Shown piece after piece: positions 34,985-43,581 of a DNA stretch of 58,683 bases (positions within the stretch are counted from its first letter, which is position 1; each line of letters opens with the position of its first letter). The position numbers were made by a program, and so were the translations under genes. Origin of the DNA: CAZPBC01 sp964584775 (GTDB lineage: Bacteria; Chlamydiota; Chlamydiia; Chlamydiales; SLFE01). The DNA lies in assembly GCA_964584775.1 (NCBI GenBank), contig CAZPBC010000010.1:1-58683 (forward strand), written 5' to 3'. Under the pieces are notes generated by a model, which did not search any database, was not told the DNA's origin, and saw nothing but the letters and a program-made list of their open reading frames with translations.

Positions 34985-35507
34985 CTACGAAGATTTGATC
35001 TGATCAATCATCTCCCGAAGCTTCTCACAGCGAACTATATTTAGCTCTAAAGCGGGAGTTCCCAAAAGCAACCAGTTAGCGAGGAGCTCCATAATTGGAA
35101 CATCGTTTTCAGCCACTAACCGCTCAATGAGTTCTAGAGCTCTTTTGTACTGACAGCCTTTATACAGCTTCCAGGCTAAATCGTGGAGCTCGGCTTTTTC
35201 TGTTTGAGCTGGTCGGTATTCGATCGTGCCCCCTTCCCATAAAGTGTCAAAGCTCGCTACCGCTGATGGTTGCAAGAAGAACTCCCACGGTCAGCTTGAT
35301 GAATAGGTGGCTTTTTAGAGAGCCGGATCCCCAAAAGTGTATCCATTGGTTGGTCACCTCTAAAACAGAGAGAGCGACTGCAGTGACCACCTAATCTACA
35401 ATTGGGACGAGAGCAGCCGCAGCAAGGCTTGCTACAGTCGCATCTTTTTTTGCCCAATAGATGCCACGGTGGATGTGGAGTCGTTCAATTGCTGAAAAAT
35501 CTGCCAT
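34985..35507 (-). pseudogene. Decayed paralogue of the adjacent Sel1-repeat membrane protein
   Basis: A reading frame starts at the ATG at 35505-35507, directly after the stop of the Sel1 gene (TGA-ATG), and runs MADFSAIERLHIHRG..ALVPIVD. It then meets an in-frame TAG, continues as VVTAVALSVLEVTNQW..VGVLLATISGSEL and stops. In another frame it continues as a 96-residue stretch DTLWEGGTIEYRP..LELIERLVAENDV to 34985. The middle part resembles the membrane segment of the upstream protein (VALGVLSLTQLF..VLGLLATISAVAL). One stop and at least one frameshift therefore separate three pieces of a former paralogue made by tandem duplication. Confidence 0.65.
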
Positions 35508-36647
35508 TCATGCCACCCTGTTGCATGTTTTGGTTCGAACTATAGAGGCTTGAATGGCATCTGCCATACCCTTATCGATCCTAGTTCCTCGGCCTACTCT
35601 ACAATATTCCACGATTTTTTTCGCTGCTCTTCGACTTCCATAGATCATTGCTTTTCTATAGCAGTTAAAGGCAAGGACAGGGCTCTTCTTCACACCATCG
35701 CCGATCTCATGCATCCGAGCGAGTTCGAACCAAGCATCTTTATCACCCAAGTTACCAGCCTCCAATAAAAGCCTCACTTTTTCTTTTCGGCACTCCGTTT
35801 TCAGCGCAATTTCACGCATTGCAATACTCGACCCATGGGCTGCTGCTTTCTCTACGACAACCGGTAGTTCTTCAAGAATCCCCTCCAAAGCCTGGCAGTC
35901 AGCATCCTTCTCACTTGAGCCTCTCTTTGCCCAATCCGAAGCGCTCTTCAGATCGCGTTCAACTCCTCGTCCATCAAGAAATCCTGCTGCAACCCGATGA
36001 TAGGCCGGGACATACCCTTGATGTGCTAGGTAGTGTAAAACCTTGAATCCCTTCTCTAACTCAAAACTCGAGTCGTAGAAAAGGGCAGTTTCAAAGAGTC
36101 TCTTTTGGTAATCGTCCGAGCTGAGTTCTTTTAACTTTGATAGGCCTTTTGCACTTTCAGACTCATTGCTTGAAAGAAGCTGATCGACCGCCTTCTCATA
36201 GTCGGCATACACATCCATCTTCTGGATCATCGCCTTCCTTTCCGCAATCTCCTCTGTAGAGGGAGCCCAATAGGCGACAACAAGCCATTCCATCATGAGT
36301 TCTGCACAGGTGTAGCTTGAAAGCAGTCCAGATAAGAGAGCTGTGAGAGAAACAGTGAGAGGAACGCCCGATATTACAATCAGTGCAACCGCTGAAATCG
36401 TCGCAAGGAGACCCAACACTTTCACCTTTGCAAATGAGTAGCTCACAAACGTCTGGTGATTGGAAGGATCTGTAAAAAGCTGTGTTAACGACAGAACTCC
36501 AAGAGCCACTCCTGAGATCAGCATCAGTGGAGATGTCATCACGACACTTGCCACCGTTACTCCTGCAAAAAGAACGCCTTTTCCGCCCTTGTACAAGAGG
36601 TTCGACTGTAAATTTCTAACTGGATCTAACTCAGTGAGCTCAACCAT
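35508..36647 (-). CDS. Membrane protein with Sel1-like repeats
   Basis: The 379-residue protein has three hydrophobic segments near the N-terminus (about 25-55, 75-100 and 100-125). From about 190 to 360 it has helical Sel1-like (TPR-type) repeats, for example AYHRVAAGFLDGRGVERDLKSA and AWFELARMHEIGDGVKKSPVLAFNCYRKA. Sel1 repeats bind proteins and are frequent in host-interacting proteins of intracellular bacteria. The C-terminal repeat region presumably faces the cytoplasm or the host, depending on topology. The ATG has a weak AGG ribosome binding site. The 150 bases upstream are AT-rich. A decayed tandem copy lies immediately downstream. Confidence 0.78.
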   Translation of the reverse strand: MVELTELDPVRNLQSNLLYKGGKGVLFAGVTVASVVMTSPLMLISGVALGVLSLTQLFTDPSNHQTFVSYSFAKVKVLGLLATISAVALIVISGVPLTVSLTALLSGLLSSYTCAELMMEWLVVAYWAPSTEEIAERKAMIQKMDVYADYEKAVDQLLSSNESESAKGLSKLKELSSDDYQKRLFETALFYDSSFELEKGFKVLHYLAHQGYVPAYHRVAAGFLDGRGVERDLKSASDWAKRGSSEKDADCQALEGILEELPVVVEKAAAHGSSIAMREIALKTECRKEKVRLLLEAGNLGDKDAWFELARMHEIGDGVKKSPVLAFNCYRKAMIYGSRRAAKKIVEYCRVGRGTRIDKGMADAIQASIVRTKTCNRVA

Positions 36648-36797
36648 AAAACACCTAATTTATATTTGATTAATCATAACAAGGAACTGTAAAGATCTCT
36701 TAAAGGAAGGATTGATTCACTCTTATTAGTCTAATTAAAATAATTTCTATTTCTCATCTATTGATTTTCAAAATTTTAATTGAAAATAGATCTTAAA

Positions 36798-37784
36798 TTA
36801 ATAAGAGCGGCCAAGAAAAAGTCCGCCACCCCAGAGGTTGGCATTTTTATCCGTGATTCGGGCGGGAAGGTCATCATCGTCTCGTGGATTCAGTATTCCA
36901 GGAACGCGACTCAAGAACTCTCCAAAAATCTGTCCACCCACGGAAAACCCACAGAAACTGCTTTGAACAGAAAAACGCACCCCCGTTGAATAGGCGGCCT
37001 GCAGCTTCCCTGTGCTTAATGAAACTGAAGGCGTTGCATTCTGCCCAAAATTTTGGGTGCCGTTGAGTGTGGTATGCAATCGGTATCCTGCAATAAAAGG
37101 AATGATCTCCGCACACCAGTTCGCATGAAACTTCTTCACCAGAGCCAACTCGATTTTTCCGCCGTTATACCAGGATATCAGGTTCTCATGCACAGTCCCG
37201 TTGTCGAACTGGGTATCGAGATTGATGAGCTGATTTTTCATCTTGAGACTGCGGAAAATGGCGCTATACCCTATCGCTGGATAGAGGGTGAATCCTCCTC
37301 CAATTAGAAAAGGACGAGCAAAAAGCAGGTTAAAGTCGTTTTGCAGCTGTTCTGCTTTAAAACGGCTCAGTTGGTTGAAAGGAATCACCCCTCCAAAACC
37401 ACTACCGTCAATTCCATAGAGATTCAGAGTTTGTCCACTACGGACAAGCTCTTTATCTGCACAAGCTGAACCAAAGATAAAGCGGTTGTGAGCGACGACC
37501 ACACACGTTTGACCAAAGAAGCAGAGATCTTTCGGAATCGGCATCCCCGCTGCCCACTGAGCTCCAAAAACCCCTGTTCCAATATCGCAATCATTGGTGA
37601 CTCCCGGACGAGTGGGATTGGCCGTTTGGCCATAGAAACTCACTTCCGGATTGTCGATCTTTACCCCATCACCAAAGAGTTTAAAATCGCTTTCACAAGG
37701 CTTTAAATCGAGATAGAGCTGCGCATTGACACTTGAGGGGACACAGAAAGGAAGAAGGAGGATTAGAAGGAGCTTTTTCATCAA
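36798..37784 (-). CDS. Putative outer-membrane beta-barrel protein, cysteine-containing
   Basis: The 328-residue protein starts with a signal peptide (MMKKLLLILLLPFCVPSSVNA) and ends in GGLFLGRSY, a barrel-like C-terminus with terminal aromatic Tyr. Alternating strands such as GGGFTLYPAIGYSAIF and GGKIELALVKKF are typical of an outer-membrane barrel. Eight cysteines lie in the mature part (in PCESD, NDCDIG, LCFFGQTC, SACADK, NWCAEI, SSFCGF), reminiscent of disulfide-linked chlamydial envelope proteins. No family is recognised. No ribosome binding site is visible, and the divergent neighbour begins only 41 bases away. Confidence 0.68.
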   Translation of the reverse strand: MMKKLLLILLLPFCVPSSVNAQLYLDLKPCESDFKLFGDGVKIDNPEVSFYGQTANPTRPGVTNDCDIGTGVFGAQWAAGMPIPKDLCFFGQTCVVVAHNRFIFGSACADKELVRSGQTLNLYGIDGSGFGGVIPFNQLSRFKAEQLQNDFNLLFARPFLIGGGFTLYPAIGYSAIFRSLKMKNQLINLDTQFDNGTVHENLISWYNGGKIELALVKKFHANWCAEIIPFIAGYRLHTTLNGTQNFGQNATPSVSLSTGKLQAAYSTGVRFSVQSSFCGFSVGGQIFGEFLSRVPGILNPRDDDDLPARITDKNANLWGGGLFLGRSY

Positions 37785-37790
37785 TCTTAT

Positions 37791-37818
37791 TTGAATCTTT
37801 ACAAATCTTTGTTAAAAT
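37791..37818 (+). promoter_or_regulatory. Promoter with very short leader for the small gene at 37826
   Basis: TTGAAT (37791-37796) and TAAAAT (37813-37818) are 16 bases apart. The -10 ends 7 bases before the ATG at 37826, so the transcript would have almost no leader. It lies in the 41-base gap between two divergent genes. Confidence 0.35.
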
Positions 37819-37825
37819 TGGGTTT

Positions 37826-38128
37826 ATGTTAAACGAAAAGTACAATTTCGAAAAGATCAAGAATGAGCTCGAGATCTTTGAGGAGAACTACCAAAGGGAA
37901 AAAGCCCAACTCTTTGAATCCATGGGGATGACCGAAGAAGAGGTTCGAACCTTCCTCAAAAAGAAGAAAGCGACTTTCACTGATGCCGAAAAGCAGTTTG
38001 TCGAAATGCTGCTCAGCTCGATCGATCACGACATTCAAAAGCGTCTCGACCAATACTCCCCACCAGAGAAAGTCGAGACCAACCGCGAAGCACTCAACCT
38101 TCCACCGAGTGCCATCTTCTGTAGATAA
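37826..38128 (+). CDS. Small helical protein of unknown function next to proS
   Basis: The 100-residue protein, from the ATG at 37826, begins MLNEKYNFEKIKNELE and is charged and mostly helical to about residue 85. The C-terminal part is PPEKVETNREALNLPPSAIFCR. It is not recognised, although small hypothetical genes sit beside proS in chlamydial genomes too. It is convergent with proS, with a gap of 9 bases. The frame is open 93 bases upstream, but those bases belong to the divergent gene's 5' end, so the downstream ATG is preferred. No ribosome binding site is visible. Confidence 0.65.
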   Translation: MLNEKYNFEKIKNELEIFEENYQREKAQLFESMGMTEEEVRTFLKKKKATFTDAEKQFVEMLLSSIDHDIQKRLDQYSPPEKVETNREALNLPPSAIFCR

Positions 38129-38137
38129 AATGACCTG

Positions 38138-39658
38138 TTAATAAGCTTTAGCGAAGATGGCATCGAGAGTTGCCTCTTTGCCAGTAAGGATACACTTGCC
38201 CGTCGTTCCACTCTGCTCCATGGGTAGGCAACGGATCGTCACGCTGAGTTCTTTAAGTAGAGCTTCCGTCTCTTCGTCCCCACACCACTTAGCAAGAACA
38301 AATCCCCCGTGCACTTCAGGTTTGTTTTTGTTCTTAGGTGTGAAGAACTCCTTCAGCTCATCAAAAGTTTTCAGGTGCGTGTAAAGGTGCTCTTTCTGGA
38401 ACGCTTTCGCGCGCTCGAAGAGACCTTGGTGGATTTCTTCAAGAGTCTTCGAAGCAAAAGCGGGAAGCGCTTCAACATCGACCTTTTCTTTCTCTTTAGG
38501 TTCGCGGTCGCGTCGAGCCACCATGGCACCGTTTGACTCGAGATCGCGCGGACCGACTTCAATCCGAAGCGGTACCCCCTTCTTGATCCACTCCCAACTC
38601 TTCTCTCCACCTCTGAGATCGCGTTTGTCAATCATCACGCGGAGTGGCTCTCCATCGTAATTCTCTTTCTCGAGGGCCTGTTTGATCTTCTCAGCGTAAG
38701 CAAAGACCGCTTCTTCGAGCTCAGGTTTAGGAACAAAAGGAATGATCACCACCTGTGACGGTGCGACTTTGGGAGGGAGTCGAAGCCCATTGTCATCGCC
38801 GTGGACCATGATCACGCTTCCGATGAGGCGCGTCGTGATTCCCCAAGAGGTCGTGTAAGCGTATTTCAACTCACCATCTTTGTCGGTGAAGCGGATGTTG
38901 GATGATTTTGCAAAATTTTGACCAAGGAAGTGCGAGGTTCCGCCCTGCAGCGCTTTTCGATCTTGCATCATCGCCTCGATCGTATAGGTGCTAACAGCTC
39001 CAGGGAAACGCTCTACTGGTGACTTTTCACCCACAATCACAGGAACTGCAAGCAGCTCTTCAGAGACTTGGCGGTACATCTCCACCATCTGCAAGGTTCT
39101 CTCCATCGCCTCTTCTTGTGTCGCATGGACAGTGTGACCTTCTTGCCAAAGAAACTCTGTTGTACGAAGGAAAATGCGAGGCCTCATCTCCCAACGAACC
39201 ACATTCGCCCATTGGTTGACAAGCAGCGGTAAATCTCTCCACGACTCGACCCAGCGACTATAGCAATCGCCAATGATCGTCTCAGAAGTGGGGCGGACAA
39301 TGAGAGGCTCTTCTAACTCTCCCGCAGGAACAAGCTTTCCTTCACTCTCCTCCAAACGATGGTGAGTGACGACGGCACACTCTTTTGCAAAGCCCTCGAC
39401 ATGCTGGGCCTCTTTCTCAAGAAAGCTTAAGGGGATAAAGAGAGGAAAGTAGGCGTTGGCACAACCGCGGTTCTTGATCTCCTGATCAAGGTGCCGTTGG
39501 ATGTTCTCCCAAAGGGTAAAACCCCACGGTTTGATGACCATCGCACCACGCACAGGAGCATTTTCCGCAAGGCCTGAATGTTTCACCACCTGCTGGTACC
39601 ACTCAGGGTAATCTTCCTCGCGGGTGGGGGTAATCGCTGTCCTTTCTTTCTTACTCAT
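38138..39658 (-). CDS. proS: Prolyl-tRNA synthetase, archaeal/eukaryal type
   Basis: The 506-residue class II synthetase (ATG at 39658) has motif 2 RWEMRPRIFLRTTEFLWQEGHT, EEPLIVRPTSET, and motif 3 GITTRLIGSVIMVHGDDNG. An anticodon-binding domain follows (VVIIPFV..RVMIDKRDLRGGEKSWEWIKKGVPLRIEVGPRD) and a C-terminal zinc-type extension ending in AKAY. It lacks the about 180-residue editing insertion of ordinary bacterial ProRS, and its blocks match the archaeal/eukaryal form that a minority of bacteria use. Two upstream in-frame ATGs (39724, 39679) are possible starts; none has a clear ribosome binding site. Confidence 0.93.
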   Translation of the reverse strand: MSKKERTAITPTREEDYPEWYQQVVKHSGLAENAPVRGAMVIKPWGFTLWENIQRHLDQEIKNRGCANAYFPLFIPLSFLEKEAQHVEGFAKECAVVTHHRLEESEGKLVPAGELEEPLIVRPTSETIIGDCYSRWVESWRDLPLLVNQWANVVRWEMRPRIFLRTTEFLWQEGHTVHATQEEAMERTLQMVEMYRQVSEELLAVPVIVGEKSPVERFPGAVSTYTIEAMMQDRKALQGGTSHFLGQNFAKSSNIRFTDKDGELKYAYTTSWGITTRLIGSVIMVHGDDNGLRLPPKVAPSQVVIIPFVPKPELEEAVFAYAEKIKQALEKENYDGEPLRVMIDKRDLRGGEKSWEWIKKGVPLRIEVGPRDLESNGAMVARRDREPKEKEKVDVEALPAFASKTLEEIHQGLFERAKAFQKEHLYTHLKTFDELKEFFTPKNKNKPEVHGGFVLAKWCGDEETEALLKELSVTIRCLPMEQSGTTGKCILTGKEATLDAIFAKAY

Positions 39659-39722
39659 AAGTCGTTTGAAGTCTAGCATGGCCGAGACATTTCCATCATT
39701 GACAAAATGGGTCATAAAGCGC

Positions 39723-41159
39723 ATGACGTATGGTATGCAGAATTACCCCCTAATTGTAATTGGTGCTGGAGCTGGTGGACTCGTCGTGGCCATCGGCTTT
39801 GCAAAGGCAGGCAAAAAGGTCCTTCTGATTGACAAAGGCACCTGGGGAGGTGACTGCACAAACTTCGGGTGCATTCCGAGTAAGGCCACGATCGCTAGCG
39901 CGGAGAGTGCTCACAACCTTCTCGACGCCCCCCGCCTCGGCGTTCAAGCCTCTGTCGGGCAATTTTCCTCTGAGCAAGTCCTTCCCCGTGTCCGTTCGAT
40001 CATCCAACAGATTCGAGAAGAGGAGGAACCCACCGCCCTTCAAGCAAAAGGGGTCGACACGCTGGAAGGAACCGCCCACTTTATCGACTCCCACACTCTT
40101 GAAGTGGTCTCAAAGGAGACCCCCACTCGTGTGAAAGGAAACCGGATTGTCATCGCCACGGGCTCCCATCCCTTCATTCCTTCCCTACCTGGACTGGATG
40201 CCGTACCCTACTGCACTAACGAGACGATTTTCGATCTCGACCAGCTCCCGCGCCACCTAGCCGTTCTCGGTGGCGGCCCAATCGGCTCCGAGCTTGCTCA
40301 GGCTTTCCGCCGTCTTGGGTCCGAGGTCACCATCCTCCAACACGGTCCCCATCTCCTCGCCAAAGAAGAGCCCGAATCACAACAACTCATCGAAGAGCGC
40401 TTTTCGAAAGAAGGCATCCACCTGCTCCTCAGCCATGAAACCCGCGCGCTCGAACGTGCTGGCGACGAGATCCGCATCACCGTCACAGACAAAAAGACAG
40501 GGCTTGACCATGTCTTACAAGCTAGCCACCTACTCATCTCGGCAGGCCGCCGCCCGTCAGTGGATCGGCTCCATCTGGAGCGTGCCGGTGTCACGTTTTC
40601 GAAACGAGGAGTGGAAGTCGACAAGTTTGGGCGCACCACTCAAAAACACATTTTTGCCATCGGCGACTGCACGGGAGCTCCTCCCTTCACGCACCTTGCT
40701 GAAAATCACGGAAGACAGGTTCTCCAAAACCTCCTTCTTCCCCGCCTCCTTTGGAAAAAGTGCACACCACGAGAAGCGATCCCCCGCGTGACTTTCACAG
40801 ACCCTGAAATCGCTGCCACTGGACTCACTGAAAAACAGGCCATTGAGCTGTACGGCACACGGAGTGTCAAAAGCTATCTCTATCACTTTTCTGAACTCGA
40901 CCGCGCCATTACCGCAGGTCGAGAAGATGGATTTGTAAAAGTTGTGACAAAGAAGTGGTCTTCGAAAATTCTTGGTGCGACGATCGTTGGAGCAAGAGCC
41001 GGAGAGATGATCATGGAACTCCAACTCGCAATGGTCGAGAAAATTCCTCTAAGAAAACTCAGCCAAATCATCCACCCCTACCCCACCTACAGTCTCGCTG
41101 TCCGCAAAGTGGCCGACCAGTGGCTCTCTCAAACGCTCTTACCCCTCTTTAAACGATGA
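39723..41159 (+). CDS. Pyridine nucleotide-disulfide oxidoreductase (mercuric reductase/lipoamide dehydrogenase-like)
   Basis: The protein (about 478 residues from 39723; the ATG at 39735 is equally possible) has the FAD fold VIGAGAGGLVVAIGFAKAG, the redox disulfide GGDCTNFGCIPSK, the NAD(P) fold AVLGGGPIGSELAQAF, a second FAD motif FAIGDCTG, and the C-terminal His-containing HPYPTYS. It lacks the extra N-terminal metal-binding domain of MerA. Such proteins next to TVP38-type membrane proteins form a recurring pair of unknown substrate. It overlaps the next gene by ATGA and starts 64 bases from the divergent proS. Confidence 0.88.
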   Translation: MTYGMQNYPLIVIGAGAGGLVVAIGFAKAGKKVLLIDKGTWGGDCTNFGCIPSKATIASAESAHNLLDAPRLGVQASVGQFSSEQVLPRVRSIIQQIREEEEPTALQAKGVDTLEGTAHFIDSHTLEVVSKETPTRVKGNRIVIATGSHPFIPSLPGLDAVPYCTNETIFDLDQLPRHLAVLGGGPIGSELAQAFRRLGSEVTILQHGPHLLAKEEPESQQLIEERFSKEGIHLLLSHETRALERAGDEIRITVTDKKTGLDHVLQASHLLISAGRRPSVDRLHLERAGVTFSKRGVEVDKFGRTTQKHIFAIGDCTGAPPFTHLAENHGRQVLQNLLLPRLLWKKCTPREAIPRVTFTDPEIAATGLTEKQAIELYGTRSVKSYLYHFSELDRAITAGREDGFVKVVTKKWSSKILGATIVGARAGEMIMELQLAMVEKIPLRKLSQIIHPYPTYSLAVRKVADQWLSQTLLPLFKR

Positions 41160-41866
41160 ATTGGAAACGCCAAATCTTCCTCGCCTTGATCTTGACGGCA
41201 ACGCTTCTGCTCTACTTTTTTGGAGCGGCCGACTGGGTGACGTTTGAGAAGCTTCAAGAACACCATATGACACTCAAAGAGTATGTGAACGAAAACTTCA
41301 TCACCGCCTCTTGTCTTTTCATTGCGACCTACCTACTTTCTACTACACTCTCTCTCCCCTTTGGAATCTGGCTCTCCCTCCTGGGTGGTTACCTCTTTCC
41401 CCAACCCTATGCCGCTCTATATGTCATCACAGGTGCAACCCTCGGAGCGTCGACGCTTTTCTTTGCAGCGAAGTATGCCCTCACCGACATTCTGAAAGAA
41501 AAAGCAGGACCTTTTCTCAAGAAAATGGAGAAGGGCTTCCATGAAAATGCAGCGAGCTACCTCCTCTTCATCCGCCTCGTTCCCGCCTTCCCCTTTTGGC
41601 TCTGCAACCTGGCACCTGCCTTCTTAGGCGCACGCTTTTTCACCTTCTTCTGGACGACTGCTGTGGGCATCCTGCCCGGTGTCATTGCCTTCACTCAGTT
41701 TGGAAAGAGCCTCGCCGTTGTCTTAGAGAGTGGAAAAGAAATTGAGGTGTCCGATATCTTTAGTCGTGACCTCCAGATCGCCCTCGGCGCTCTGGCTGTC
41801 GTCGTACTCATTCCGATCGTCTACAAATGGATAAAGAAAAAAAATGATCGACCCCCTCTTCCGTGA
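41156..41866 (+). CDS. TVP38/TMEM64 (DedA-like, VTT domain) membrane protein
   Basis: The 236-residue protein has about six hydrophobic segments. It carries the VTT-domain pattern: GIWLSLLGGYLFPQPYAALYV, GATLGASTLFFAAKYA, LFIRLVPAFPFWLCNLAPAFLGARFFTFFW and GILPGVIAFTQFG. Relatives act as lipid scramblases or flippases or affect membrane potential. It overlaps the flavin reductase upstream by ATGA and the phosphotransferase downstream by 23 bases, forming a three-gene operon that points to a membrane-lipid or redox role. The C-terminus is a short basic tail, KWIKKKNDRP. Confidence 0.88.
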   Translation: MNWKRQIFLALILTATLLLYFFGAADWVTFEKLQEHHMTLKEYVNENFITASCLFIATYLLSTTLSLPFGIWLSLLGGYLFPQPYAALYVITGATLGASTLFFAAKYALTDILKEKAGPFLKKMEKGFHENAASYLLFIRLVPAFPFWLCNLAPAFLGARFFTFFWTTAVGILPGVIAFTQFGKSLAVVLESGKEIEVSDIFSRDLQIALGALAVVVLIPIVYKWIKKKNDRPPLP

Positions 41867-42434
41867 ACGCCTCTCCCCTCTCCTTTTCACTCCCCTCGCA
41901 AGAACGTTGTCTACCTTCACCACACTCCCCCTTCTCTTCACCCTAGCCGCTCTCACCCTAGGTCTCGCCGCCTCTGCAACCCTCCTGTACGCTCCCTTAC
42001 TCGCAATTCTTCTCCTATGGGCATCCGGCCTCTTTGATATCCTCGATGGAGAAGTCGCACGCCTCCACAAAAAAACATCTGACATCGGTGCGGTCATTGA
42101 TATTTTCTCCGACAGACTCGTTGAAGCAAGCTTTGTCCTGGGACTCTTTCTGATCCAGCCTGAAACTCGCGGACTTGGAGCACTACTCATGCTCTCTTCC
42201 ATCCTACTCTGTGTCACGAGTTTCTTAGTGGTGGGAATTTTTTCTACAAACGACTCCACGAAAAGCTTCCACTACAGTCCTGGACTGATGGAGCGTTTCG
42301 AGGCGTTTCTCTTCTTCACCCTGATGGCTCTTCTGCCGAGCCATTTCCTCTCACTCGCTCTCCTCTTCAGCACGCTCACCCTCTACACAGCTCTCCGCCG
42401 CATCTACGAATTTGCAAAGAGGTCACACTGGTAG
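41844..42434 (+). CDS. CDP-alcohol phosphatidyltransferase
   Basis: The 196-residue membrane protein carries the full catalytic motif D65-x2-D68-G-x2-A-R-x8-G-x3-D86-x3-D90, in which the aspartates bind metal and the CDP moiety. About five to six hydrophobic helices surround it. The family joins an alcohol (for example glycerol phosphate, serine or inositol phosphate) to CDP-diacylglycerol or a similar donor; the acceptor cannot be told from sequence. Its start lies inside the TVP38 gene, 23 bases before its stop. The end is 14 bases from the convergent F-box gene. Confidence 0.85.
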   Translation: MIDPLFRERLSPLLFTPLARTLSTFTTLPLLFTLAALTLGLAASATLLYAPLLAILLLWASGLFDILDGEVARLHKKTSDIGAVIDIFSDRLVEASFVLGLFLIQPETRGLGALLMLSSILLCVTSFLVVGIFSTNDSTKSFHYSPGLMERFEAFLFFTLMALLPSHFLSLALLFSTLTLYTALRRIYEFAKRSHW

Positions 42435-42448
42435 AAATCGCCTGGAAA

Positions 42449-43555
42449 TCAAAACCGTGAACATTGATAGATTGCCCACCGCTTCGCATCACGGATTCCT
42501 TGCTCCCACGGATGAATGTAAATGTCGCGCAGCTTGTTCAAAACTTGGCTGCGATATCCAGAGTTCTTAGAACGGTAAACCAATTTACCCAAAGTCTCCA
42601 TCAATGCGATCGTCGTTTCCACATCTGGAGATCGAGAGAATTGCTCAAGAAGGATGTCTAGGCCCCTTTGATCGCAAAACCCTAAATGTCCGATATTTTC
42701 TATAGCTGCAACTCTAAAAAACATTTCATTTGTAAAGGCTTCTCCTTCAAGCTGAGCCAAAGTGAGAAGGGCTTCATACACTTTTGTTTTTACCTCTGGA
42801 TGTCGCGAGCGACGTCCCATGAGTACGGTGGTCGCTTTTGAACGTAGAGATATGTCAGGGGCATTTAAACAAGACTGGATGGCCTGAATGTCGCGTTTTT
42901 TCCAACATGAAACTTCCTCAAAAATACCTAGCGCATTTTCGCCCTTATCGGGGTCATCATCTTTCACAGCTTTTCGAAGCGCCTCCCGCATTACAACTCT
43001 GCAAACTCCTAAAATTGTCGCTGCAGTCCTTCTGACTGTGTCATTAGAATCTCGTAAACTTCCCACGATCCCACTAACGATCTTTTCTTTTACTGCTCGA
43101 GCTCTAAATGAAAGTTGCCCTAAGGCAGTGATGGCCTTCACTCTTTGCATTTCATCGTTGCTTCCTAAAAGTTGAAGGAAATAATCCACTGGACTGACCT
43201 TATGGCTGCTAATCTGTTCCAGAGCTTTCTCCACATCCTGTGAAGAATATTGACATTGAGAGGCGCCCGCACATGCGAATAACTGTTCAATCCAAATACG
43301 CATCTTTGCAGGCTGTAGATCAGAAGTGACGGCGTGAAATCTTCGGCAGCAAAGGCGAGCAGCAGCCTGATCTTTCAGGGAAAGTCTTCCAAAAATTTCC
43401 TTCAAAAGTTCATTGGGGAGAAGCATCATTCGCCCCATTTCCAGTGGCACATCCCCCACTCGAGGTGTACTTTTTGTGCGCTCTATAGGTGGTTTTGGGC
43501 AAGGAAGCCCCTGCTCAATGCACTCTAAACTTCTACCATTACCAATGACTCTCAT
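42449..43555 (-). CDS. F-box domain protein with HEAT-like repeats, candidate effector
   Basis: The 368-residue protein has a eukaryotic-type F-box at about 45-80 (LPNELLKEIFGRLSLKDQ then RLCCRRFHAV). It is followed by helical HEAT/Armadillo-like repeats (about 120-350), for example RVKAITALGQLSFRAR and RRTAATILGVC. F-boxes bind Skp1 and recruit SCF ubiquitin ligases, and bacteria use them only as host-directed effectors. The repeats would bind a substrate. No signal peptide is present, which fits type III secretion. A promoter and an AGGAG site lie upstream, so it is transcribed alone. Base composition looks more AT-rich than the neighbours. Confidence 0.82.
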   Translation of the reverse strand: MRVIGNGRSLECIEQGLPCPKPPIERTKSTPRVGDVPLEMGRMMLLPNELLKEIFGRLSLKDQAAARLCCRRFHAVTSDLQPAKMRIWIEQLFACAGASQCQYSSQDVEKALEQISSHKVSPVDYFLQLLGSNDEMQRVKAITALGQLSFRARAVKEKIVSGIVGSLRDSNDTVRRTAATILGVCRVVMREALRKAVKDDDPDKGENALGIFEEVSCWKKRDIQAIQSCLNAPDISLRSKATTVLMGRRSRHPEVKTKVYEALLTLAQLEGEAFTNEMFFRVAAIENIGHLGFCDQRGLDILLEQFSRSPDVETTIALMETLGKLVYRSKNSGYRSQVLNKLRDIYIHPWEQGIRDAKRWAIYQCSRF

Positions 43556-43581
43556 TTAAAGACTCCTAATTTTTAGGAAAA

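Noticed and set aside
35257..35457. Cysteine-rich minus-strand frame of 66 codons (starts MGKKRCDCSKPCCGC)
   Set aside because: It is an alternative frame over the decayed Sel1 paralogue; the homologous frame is the one with the in-frame TAG.
39624..39722. Upstream extension of the flavin reductase frame by 33 codons
   Set aside because: It overlaps the divergent proS start and adds residues before the FAD fold that relatives lack.
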